Source: an uncultured Ruminococcus sp. (lineage in GTDB: Bacteria > Bacillota > Clostridia > Oscillospirales > Ruminococcaceae). Taken from it: 23,041 nucleotides of DNA. Under the pieces are notes generated by a model. That model searched no databases. It saw only the letters and a list, made by a program, of their open reading frames with translations, and was not told the DNA's origin. Positions within the stretch are counted from its first letter, which is position 1; each line of letters begins with the position of its first letter. The DNA is taken from NCBI GenBank assembly GCA_902772615.1, contig CACYBC010000124.1, positions 1 through 23,041 on the forward strand, in the 5' to 3' direction. Positions 7,853 through 14,332 of the stretch are shown one piece after another. A program made the translations under genes and the position numbers.

Positions 7853-9652
7853 TCAGTCATCAAGTTTTAGTACTGCCGTGAAAGCTTCGCTGGGGACTTC
7901 GACGGATCCGAATTTACGCATCCTCTTCTTCCCTTCCTTCTGCTTCTCCAGCAGCTTCTTCTTCCTCGATATGTCTCCCCCGTAACATTTCGCAAGCACG
8001 TCTTTCCTCAGTGCTTTGACAGTCTCCCTTGCGATTATCCTTCCGCCTACCGCGGCCTGGATAGCGACTTCAAAAAGCTGTCTGGGTATATATTCCTTCA
8101 GGCGCTCAGCGGTCTTTCTTCCTCTGGAATACGCATCATCCGCGAAGATGATGAACGAGAGCGCATCCACCTGCTCACCGGCGATCAGGAAATCCAGTTT
8201 GACAAGTTTGCTCTCCCTGTATCCTTTTATCTCATAGTCCAGAGAAGCATATCCTCTCGTCTTGCTCTTAAGTGCATCGAAGAAATCGTATATGATCTCG
8301 GCAAGAGGGAGCTCATAGTGGAGATCCACTCTGGTCTTGTCCATATACTTCATGTCGATAAACGTGCCTCTCCTCCTCTGACAGAGATCCATTATGGCCC
8401 CGACATAATCGGTGGGAGAAAGGATATGCGCGTCTACCACAGGCTCCTCTGTCTTGACGATCGTAGCCGGATCGGGATAGGAGGTCGGGTTGTCTATCTC
8501 AACGACCTCTCCCGTATTCAGGGTGATCCTGTATACGACACTTGGAACTGTGGTCACCAGGTCGAGATCGAACTCTCTTTCCAGCCTCTCGGTGATGACT
8601 TCAAGGTGCAGCAGTCCCAGGAATCCGCAGCGGAACCCGAAGCCCAGAGCGCCTGAAGTCTCAGGCTCATATGACAGAGAAGCGTCATTCAGGGCAAGTT
8701 TCGCCAGAGCATCCTTGAGGGATTCGTAGTCGGCTCCGTCAGCGGGATATATTCCGCAGAACACCATCGGCATTACTTTTCTGTAGCCCGGAAGAGGGCT
8801 GTCACATGGTCTGTCGGCAGATGTCACTGTGTCTCCGACACGGGTGTCCGCAACTCTCTTTATGCTTGCCGTGATATATCCAACTTCGCCTGCAGAGAGG
8901 CTCTCGCACGGCTCATGGGACAGAGCTCTCATCCTGCCGACTTCCACCACCTGGAACTCAGCTCCGGTATCCATCATCCTTATCCGGTCACCGGCCGTGA
9001 CTTTTCCGTCATAAACGCGGACATAGACGATCACTCCCTTGTAACTGTCATATGCCGAGTCAAATATAAGGCATTTCAGAGGAGCGTTCTCATCCCCTCC
9101 GGGGGGAGGAAAGTCGGTGGCAATGCGTTCAAGCACTTCCTCCACATTGGTGCCCAGCTTGGCTGAGATCAGCGGTGCATCATCGGCGGGGATCCCCACG
9201 TAGTCCTCAAGCTCCTGTTTGCACCTCTCGGGATCGGCAGAGACGAGATCTATCTTGTTTATTACAGGCAGGATCTCCAGGTCATTGTCAACCGCGAGAT
9301 AGGCATTCGCCAGCGTCTGAGCCTCCACTCCCTGGGTCGCATCAACTATAAGCACCGCGCCTTCGCACGCCGCAAGGCTGCGGGACACCTCATAGTTGAA
9401 GTCGACATGACCCGGGGTATCGATGAGGTTGTACTCATAGGTATCCCCGTTTTTTGCCTTGTACTCTATCGTCACGGCGCTGGCCTTGATGGTGATCCCT
9501 CTCTCCTGTTCGAGTTCCATCCCGTCAAGGATCTGTCCCCTCATCTCCCTGGAATCCACAGAATTGGTCATCTCCAGGAACCTGTCGGCAAGAGTCGATT
9601 TGCCGTGGTCGATATGAGCGATTATTGAAAAATTTCTGATGTGATCGTTCAT
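7853..9652 (-). CDS. lepA: Elongation factor 4 (LepA), translational GTPase
   Basis: At 599 residues this is the usual LepA/EF4 length. The protein binds ribosomes and is linked to back-translocation and to efficient initiation/assembly. The GTPase motifs are G1 AHIDHGKST, G3 DTPGHVDF and G4 NKID. The LepA-type C-terminal features include GFRCGFLGLLHLEV and the basic end with 'CYGGDISRKKKLLEKQKEGK'. The ATG at 9652 has AGGAG (9660-9664) 8 bases upstream and a good promoter just beyond. It heads the minus-strand run toward pth and mfd. In many Bacillota lepA lies next to hemN/hrcA instead; here it is beside pth. Confidence 0.98.
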   Translation of the reverse strand: MNDHIRNFSIIAHIDHGKSTLADRFLEMTNSVDSREMRGQILDGMELEQERGITIKASAVTIEYKAKNGDTYEYNLIDTPGHVDFNYEVSRSLAACEGAVLIVDATQGVEAQTLANAYLAVDNDLEILPVINKIDLVSADPERCKQELEDYVGIPADDAPLISAKLGTNVEEVLERIATDFPPPGGDENAPLKCLIFDSAYDSYKGVIVYVRVYDGKVTAGDRIRMMDTGAEFQVVEVGRMRALSHEPCESLSAGEVGYITASIKRVADTRVGDTVTSADRPCDSPLPGYRKVMPMVFCGIYPADGADYESLKDALAKLALNDASLSYEPETSGALGFGFRCGFLGLLHLEVITERLEREFDLDLVTTVPSVVYRITLNTGEVVEIDNPTSYPDPATIVKTEEPVVDAHILSPTDYVGAIMDLCQRRRGTFIDMKYMDKTRVDLHYELPLAEIIYDFFDALKSKTRGYASLDYEIKGYRESKLVKLDFLIAGEQVDALSFIIFADDAYSRGRKTAERLKEYIPRQLFEVAIQAAVGGRIIARETVKALRKDVLAKCYGGDISRKKKLLEKQKEGKKRMRKFGSVEVPSEAFTAVLKLDD

Positions 9653-9663
9653 TAATAAACTCC

Positions 9664-9711
9664 TAAAGCATGCCTATTATAATAAGAACAGATATTAAGT
9701 GTAAAGCATGC
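9664..9711. repeat. Direct repeat TAAAGCATGC bracketing the lepA promoter
   Basis: The ten bases TAAAGCATGC occur at 9664-9673 and again at 9702-9711, exactly 38 bases apart, each containing the palindrome GCATGC. One copy covers the expected lepA start point and ribosome-site edge; the other overlaps the -35 box. That is the geometry of a repressor operator pair, though chance cannot be excluded. Confidence 0.45.
9676..9705 (-). promoter_or_regulatory. Sigma-A-type promoter of lepA
   Basis: On the minus strand TTTACA (9700-9705), 18 bases, TATAAT (9676-9681). Transcription should begin near 9669, giving a leader of roughly 17 bases that holds the AGGAG site. Confidence 0.75.
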
Positions 9712-9769
9712 GCGGCGCTCTGATGAGAATCATACCATATCCGGTCGCCCGCCCAAGCCGACTGTTTTG

Positions 9770-9798
9770 TTGAAATAATCACTTCTTTGGTCTATTAT
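9770..9798 (+). promoter_or_regulatory. Sigma-A-type promoter of the SGNH-like gene
   Basis: TTGAAA (9770-9775), 17 bases, TATTAT (9793-9798). Transcription should begin at about 9804-9806, which is at or next to the first ATG of the gene. Confidence 0.7.
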
Positions 9799-9805
9799 TG
9801 TAACT

Positions 9806-10852
9806 ATGGAAAACGAAGAGAACAAAATGATATTCACATTCGATCCGGGCGAGCCTCCTGCCGATCTGGCACAGGAGGAAGCCATTGCCGCGGAAAATGA
9901 AATCGTGCTTGACTGGACTCCGTCAGAGGAGCCTTTTACAGCTCCTGATCAGGAGCTCTCCGACGTTTTCGAGGAAGATGAGGAAGAAGCGCCGGACGCT
10001 CCTTCAGAGCCGCAGCCCAAAAAGCCTGTTACGCCCATGAAGAAGATAAAATACAACAAGTACCTCGTGCGCAGACTGGTTGCCCTAGCTCTTCTGTGCC
10101 TGATCGTCCTGATCCCTCTGGGAAAGCTGATCATAAAGGCAATCAACGGCAGCAGAAAGGTCACCACCGAGAACGTAGGGCCCCTTCCGTCTGACGAGAT
10201 CGCAGTCCATAAGGTTCCCCTTTACTACGACTACAGCCGTCCCGCTCCGGAATCGGCACAGAACGACGCATTTTTTGAGAATGCGATCATCCTTGGTGAC
10301 ACCAGAGTAGTGCAGCTCCTGCCGACCTATAACATCGGAACCTTCCATAAGGTCCTTTACGGAACGGCAGTCAACGTCTCAAACGCACTTACATATGACA
10401 GCGTTGATTCGGAAGGAGTCTCACAGACATTTGCTTCCGCGCTTACAGAGAGATCTTACGGCAAGGTATACATATGCCTCGGTCTCAACGAGCTGGGCTG
10501 GTCCTATCCGGAAGTATTTGAGGAAGATTATGATTCACTGATCGAAGAGATCAAAAGGCTTCAGCCCGCAGCTTCGATCTTCCTTCTGAACATCGTCCCC
10601 GTAGATGAAAGCAGATACTCAAACGATTACATAAAGAATTCGCGCATCGAGCAGTACAACGCTATGATACTTTCGGTAGCGCAGAAGCATTCCGCATACT
10701 ACATCGACTGCTTCACCGGGATGGCCGATGCATCCGGTTCCCTGAGCGACAGCTTCTCATCCAACGGTTTCTATATAAATGAGGCCGGCGGACAGGCCTG
10801 GTGGAAATATCTTGCAACACATACAGTTGACCCGGAGGTTTACGAGAATTGA
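9806..10852 (+). CDS. Membrane-anchored SGNH-hydrolase-like protein, catalytic residues lost
   Basis: 348 residues. An acidic cytoplasmic segment (1-75) is followed by a basic stretch, one membrane helix (about 88-112) and an extracellular domain (about 150-345) with SGNH/GDSL fold landmarks. Block I reads LGDTRVV where active members have GDS (Thr166). Block III keeps its Asn (GLNELG, N228). Block V reads SNGFYINEAGG where active members have D-G-x-H (Asn320 and Tyr323). So Ser, Asp and His of the triad are all replaced, which argues for a binding or structural role rather than hydrolysis. Esterases of this shape normally acetylate or deacetylate surface glycans. The next gene, a DUF4358 lipoprotein, overlaps by TTGA and should act with it. 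The first ATG has no Shine-Dalgarno site; Met8 (9827) has GAAGAG upstream and may be the true start. Confidence 0.75.
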   Translation: MENEENKMIFTFDPGEPPADLAQEEAIAAENEIVLDWTPSEEPFTAPDQELSDVFEEDEEEAPDAPSEPQPKKPVTPMKKIKYNKYLVRRLVALALLCLIVLIPLGKLIIKAINGSRKVTTENVGPLPSDEIAVHKVPLYYDYSRPAPESAQNDAFFENAIILGDTRVVQLLPTYNIGTFHKVLYGTAVNVSNALTYDSVDSEGVSQTFASALTERSYGKVYICLGLNELGWSYPEVFEEDYDSLIEEIKRLQPAASIFLLNIVPVDESRYSNDYIKNSRIEQYNAMILSVAQKHSAYYIDCFTGMADASGSLSDSFSSNGFYINEAGGQAWWKYLATHTVDPEVYEN

Positions 10853-11310
10853 TTAAGAAGATAGTGGCTTTTGCCGTCATTGCAGCGCTGACATTCACCC
10901 TTGTCTCCTGCAGATCATCCTTCAGCCTTGATACGTCGAAACTGGCTGAAGACATCAGGAACGCCGATCTGTTCCTTGATACTCTTGCTCCTGTATCCGA
11001 GAGCGTAGTCAAAAAGGTCGTCGGGCTATCCACCGACCTGATCGATGAGTTCATCTACGAGATCGGCACCGGAGCCACAGGCGAGGAATTCGCAGTCATC
11101 ACCTGCAAGAGCGAATCCGACGCGAAAAAGGTCAAGGAGGAGATCGTCAAGCGCCAGGATTCCCTCTATAACACCTATGAATCCTACAGCCCCGAATCAC
11201 TGCCCAGGATCAGCAATGCGGTCATCGAACAGAAAGGCGTCTACGTCATCTTCGTGTCCTGTGACAAGGATCCGGATGCCCAGAAACTCGTAGACTCTTA
11301 TCTGAAGTGA
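10849..11310 (+). CDS. DUF4358 family lipoprotein
   Basis: This 153-residue secreted lipoprotein has a lysine-led hydrophobic signal peptide and the lipobox LVSC, so Cys21 should be lipidated and the protein held on the outer membrane face. The mature part matches my memory of DUF4358: 'EEFAVITCKSESDAKKVKEEI', 'KRQDSLYNTYESYSPESLP' and 'AVIEQKGVYVIFVSCD'. No enzyme activity is known for the family. The start is TTG, overlapping the stop of the upstream gene (TTGA at 10849-10852), with GGAGG (10835 region) about 10 bases before it, so translation is coupled to the SGNH-like gene. In other Clostridia such lipoproteins often accompany SGNH and MBOAT acyl-transfer genes; no MBOAT is nearby here. 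Confidence 0.78.
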   Translation: MIKKIVAFAVIAALTFTLVSCRSSFSLDTSKLAEDIRNADLFLDTLAPVSESVVKKVVGLSTDLIDEFIYEIGTGATGEEFAVITCKSESDAKKVKEEIVKRQDSLYNTYESYSPESLPRISNAVIEQKGVYVIFVSCDKDPDAQKLVDSYLK

Positions 11311-11335
11311 TCCGTCAGTAAAAAAACATGATTGC

Positions 11336-11372
11336 AAGACACGTCAGGATCACAGTCTGACGTGTCTTTTTT
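11336..11372 (+). terminator. Intrinsic terminator between the DUF4358 gene and tatD
   Basis: AAGACACGTCAG (11336-11347) pairs perfectly with CTGACGTGTCTT (11357-11368) and runs into TTTTTT (11367-11372). The tatD ribosome site GGAGG begins only two bases later at 11374, so there is no space for a tatD promoter after it. Confidence 0.9.
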
Positions 11373-11383
11373 CGGAGGAAACA

Positions 11384-12157
11384 ATGACCTGCTACAGCGG
11401 AATAATCGATACACACGCTCACTACCTTGACCATGCCTTCGACCAGGACAGGGATGATGTTCTCTGCGCTTTAAAAACCGCAGGCGTCGCCGCCATAATA
11501 GAGAACGCGACCGACATCCCTTCCTCGGAACGCGCGGTCGGACTTACCGAGAGATATGATCATTTCTATGCCGCAGTAGGCGTCCACCCGGAGGATGCCG
11601 CGGACCTTCCTTCCGACTGGCTTGTCCGGATAAGAGAACTGGCCCTGTCACCGAAATCGGTCGCCATCGGCGAGATAGGTCTCGATTATTATTGGCCGGA
11701 ACCTTCCCGCGAGATCCAGCATAAGGTCTTCGAGGCTCAGCTGATCCTGGCAAAAGAACTGAACATGCCCGTTGAGATCCACGACAGGGATGCACATTCA
11801 GACATAATGGAATACGTCAGGAGATACAGGCCTTCCGGCTGCCTCCACAGATTCTCCGGTTCTCTGGAGATGGCAGAAGAAGCTGTCAGGTCCGGTCTCG
11901 TGCTCGGTATCGGCGGAGCACTGACATACAAAAACTCAAAGAAAGAGAAGGCTGCCGTCAGGGAGCTTCCTCTGGACTGTTTCATTCTTGAGACCGACTG
12001 TCCCTACCTCAGCCCTGTTCCCTTCAGAGGAACGAGATGCACCTCAGACATGATCTCTGCAGTCGTCGACGAGATGGCTGTCCTTAAGGGCGAGACTCCG
12101 GAAAAGATAATTGAAGTCACGAGCGGGAACGCGAAGAGAGTATTCGGACTGCAGTAG
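11384..12157 (+). CDS. tatD: TatD family metal-dependent DNase
   Basis: This 257-residue TIM-barrel hydrolase belongs to the TatD/YcfH group, which are Mg-dependent 3'-5' DNases and D-aminoacyl-tRNA-related enzymes. Metal ligands are visible: IDTHAHYLD near the N-terminus, IGEIGLDYYWP (catalytic Glu), EIHDRDAH, LHRFSGS (many relatives have HCFSGS) and LETDCPYLSP with the final Asp. Length is normal. GGAGG lies 6 bases before the ATG. In many Bacillota tatD follows metG on the same strand; here metG is nearby but on the opposite strand, with the MoaF-like gene between them. The upstream terminator abuts the ribosome site, so expression may depend on read-through or attenuation. Confidence 0.95.
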   Translation: MTCYSGIIDTHAHYLDHAFDQDRDDVLCALKTAGVAAIIENATDIPSSERAVGLTERYDHFYAAVGVHPEDAADLPSDWLVRIRELALSPKSVAIGEIGLDYYWPEPSREIQHKVFEAQLILAKELNMPVEIHDRDAHSDIMEYVRRYRPSGCLHRFSGSLEMAEEAVRSGLVLGIGGALTYKNSKKEKAAVRELPLDCFILETDCPYLSPVPFRGTRCTSDMISAVVDEMAVLKGETPEKIIEVTSGNAKRVFGLQ

Positions 12158-12169
12158 TATTCCGAGAGC

Positions 12170-12220
12170 AAAAAGACAGACTGCCGCCGGCCTTTCAGGC
12201 TTCAGGCAGTCTGTCTTTTT
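12170..12220. terminator. Bidirectional terminator between tatD and the MoaF-like gene
   Basis: AAAAAGACAGACTGCC (12170-12185) and GGCAGTCTGTCTTTTT (12205-12220) form a perfect 16-bp stem, with a small inner hairpin GCCT-TTC-AGGC in the loop. T-runs are present on both strands, serving the two converging genes. Confidence 0.95.
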
Positions 12221-12226
12221 GTATCT

Positions 12227-14260
12227 TCAGATATTATATGGACTCTCTGCGGTATCCATCGGATCCTCATCGTCATCCCATTCCCCGTATACCGAGAACA
12301 GATTCGGGTATGTCTCAGCCATTCCCGTGAAGAAACCTCTTCCGTAATCCTGCATCCTTCTGGTGTTGAATGCATATACCATAGCTCCTCCGCCTTCCAG
12401 CGGGTCGACCCTGTTTCTGTTTGTCTCCGCCGTGCATACGACATATAGATGTTTGTTGATCCTGATGTACTGACACGGTTCCTCAAAGAAGATACTGCCC
12501 CATCTGCGGTAGCGGTCCATTGCATCGAATACTGCTTCCTCAGGAGCGTCCTCAGGAAGCGGTTTCATCTTTCCGAGAGATGACCTCATATAGTTTTCGG
12601 AGATGTAGCAGTGTGTGATGCTGACGTACGGGGAATAGTGCCACGTGACCTTTTTCCCGACCAGATCCTCCGTGAAACAGTGCCTCATTAATCCGATGTC
12701 TTTTCCTGCCTGAGCTATCGCACCGAATTCAATGTTATGCCGGACCATCTGCATCTTTTGGGGGTAGAGAGACGTGGTCACTGTCGTGACAAGATCCTGC
12801 ACGGTATCAAGCACCATCGTGAAGCATTCTTCGCCCCTCATGACAGTGACGAACCAGACCCCGTCATCGCACTCCATGCAGCTGCAGGCATACTTTTTAA
12901 AGAATGTTCCCTTATATGCCAGCTCAAGAAGCTCATCCGTCAGGAACCGGACAACGAACTCATCCATGCTGTCCATCACGACATGAAATACCTTTCCGGC
13001 TATCCCCTTGTGCGTCTGCGCCACATATCTCCTTCTGCCGTCGGATCCCTGTGGAAGTTCACTGACTTTATCAGATGCTACACAGAAGACCCCCGATTCA
13101 CACGACATCGCCATGTCCACTGCAGCCATCGCTATATCGCCCTCTTCCGCATACGGTGCCTTCACGTCTTCAAAGCGGTAATACCCGGTCCTTCTGTAGT
13201 CCGTATCCGTTTTTTCAGGCAGGACCATGGCCGCTGTCCGTCCGTTCCGTGTGATCCTGATCTCTCCGTCCGAGAGCTCGACTGCAGCGTCAGCTGTGTC
13301 CGCGTTATCAGTAACAGTGTGGCCTCTGTGCCTCGCTTCGGATATGATCCTTTTCTTCAGGCTGCTCTCCGTTCCCAGCACTGCAACATTCAGCGTTTTC
13401 TCCCCTGTGACCCTGTATGGTGTTGGTTCCTTCTCGATCGGGAAATCATCTTCCACCGGTTCTCCGTATGCGCGGAAGAACCCGTGCTCCAGTCTGCCCT
13501 GCCTGTTTACCGAGAATGTCCTCCCGCAGTCTATGCCTCCCCTGAGATTCTCCAGGACGATCATGTTGTTGCCGCCCCTGCCCGGATCGACTCTGTTCAT
13601 ATTGTCTTCTACGAAACTGATAAGATACATCCCTTCCTTGATCCGGATGAATCTGGCAGGCTCTTCATAGAGCATCTCCCTGGGACGCAGACCGAGTTCG
13701 ATCTCTCTGTTGTCCCTTTCAACTTCCTCCGGGGTCCTCGTATCCGTGAGAGGTACGATCCGGTAATATCTCTCGCTTTGGTAGATATGCGTATTGATGA
13801 ACCCGTTCGCATAGTGCCATACGATCTTTTTACCCACCAGATCTCTGGTGAAACTGTGTCTCTTCTCAGGCAGCGGTCTGCCGGGTACTCTGATCGCTCC
13901 GAATATGTACTCGACCTCGGCCAGTCTCGGTCTCAGAGGATGTATCCCCTGCCTGGAGATGCACATCGTCACCAGGCTGTTCTCTTCATCCAGCACCAGG
14001 GTGACGCAGGTGCACACGTCCGTTCCTCCGAGAACAGACGCCACAAAGAACGTGCTCTCGTCAGCCTTAAGGCATCCGTACTTCTCCCACCGCAGCAGTC
14101 CGCCTTCTCTTCTCCATTCCAGGATCTCTCCGTCCAGGAATCGTATCTGGTATTCATCGCCGTTATCCATGGCCAGGCGGAAGGTCCTTCCTGCAAGATC
14201 TCCGTCCAGCTTCTTCAGGTATTTCTCGGTAGTCTCAAAAACATACTCTTTCTCAGCCAT
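12227..14260 (-). CDS. Tandem MoaF-like protein with a decayed Rossmann-like insert
   Basis: 677 residues, cytoplasmic by appearance (no signal or TM). Two copies of a MoaF-like module are present, about residues 20-268 and 418-660. They share GRTFRLAMD/GKVFHVVMD, FTRDLVGKKIVWHY/FTEDLVGKKVTWHY, EEPARFIRI/EEPCQYIRI, MNRVDPGRGG/RNRVDPLEGG and FFRAYGE/LFSVYGE. Between them, residues 288-400 begin NVAVLGTESSLKKRIISEAR-HRGHTV, which resembles the first beta-alpha-beta of an NmrA/SDR-type NAD(P)-binding fold, but glycines two and three of GxxGxxG are Ser299 and Lys302 and the segment is about half the normal length. 'MoaF' is a family name taken from a monoamine-regulon gene; its function is not settled and no molybdenum genes are nearby. 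GGAGG lies 10 bases before the ATG; there is hardly room for a promoter after the metG terminator. Function is unknown; MoaF relation is from memory of motifs. Confidence 0.75.
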   Translation of the reverse strand: MAEKEYVFETTEKYLKKLDGDLAGRTFRLAMDNGDEYQIRFLDGEILEWRREGGLLRWEKYGCLKADESTFFVASVLGGTDVCTCVTLVLDEENSLVTMCISRQGIHPLRPRLAEVEYIFGAIRVPGRPLPEKRHSFTRDLVGKKIVWHYANGFINTHIYQSERYYRIVPLTDTRTPEEVERDNREIELGLRPREMLYEEPARFIRIKEGMYLISFVEDNMNRVDPGRGGNNMIVLENLRGGIDCGRTFSVNRQGRLEHGFFRAYGEPVEDDFPIEKEPTPYRVTGEKTLNVAVLGTESSLKKRIISEARHRGHTVTDNADTADAAVELSDGEIRITRNGRTAAMVLPEKTDTDYRRTGYYRFEDVKAPYAEEGDIAMAAVDMAMSCESGVFCVASDKVSELPQGSDGRRRYVAQTHKGIAGKVFHVVMDSMDEFVVRFLTDELLELAYKGTFFKKYACSCMECDDGVWFVTVMRGEECFTMVLDTVQDLVTTVTTSLYPQKMQMVRHNIEFGAIAQAGKDIGLMRHCFTEDLVGKKVTWHYSPYVSITHCYISENYMRSSLGKMKPLPEDAPEEAVFDAMDRYRRWGSIFFEEPCQYIRINKHLYVVCTAETNRNRVDPLEGGGAMVYAFNTRRMQDYGRGFFTGMAETYPNLFSVYGEWDDDEDPMDTAESPYNI
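12281..13009 (-). repeat. Second MoaF-like module (codons 418-660)
   Basis: This is the C-terminal copy. It keeps Trp540-His541-Tyr542, Glu593-Glu594-Pro595 and Asn616-Arg-Val-Asp-Pro620, matching the first copy. Elsewhere the copies are clearly diverged, so the duplication is old. Both keep the same patches, which suggests both still bind ligand. Confidence 0.8.
13457..14203 (-). repeat. First MoaF-like module (codons 20-268)
   Basis: This is the N-terminal copy. Conserved patches shared with the second copy include Trp148-His149-Tyr150, Glu199-Glu200-Pro201 and Asn222-Arg-Val-Asp-Pro226. The offset to the second copy stays at 392-398 residues throughout, so the copies are collinear with few gaps. 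Confidence 0.8.
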
Positions 14261-14286
14261 CGGTCTTTGTCCTCCATATTCGATTC

Positions 14287-14319
14287 AAAAGGGAGATGTC
14301 CATGCGGATCATCTCCCTT
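14287..14319 (-). terminator. Intrinsic terminator of metG
   Basis: On the minus strand AAGGGAGATG pairs with CATCTCCCTT (14310-14319 with 14289-14298) around an 11-base loop, followed by a short TTTT tail (14287-14290). It begins 13 bases past the metG stop and ends 26 bases before the MoaF-like start codon. The short T-run suggests incomplete termination. Confidence 0.75.
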
Positions 14320-14332
14320 CCTGCTTTTTATT

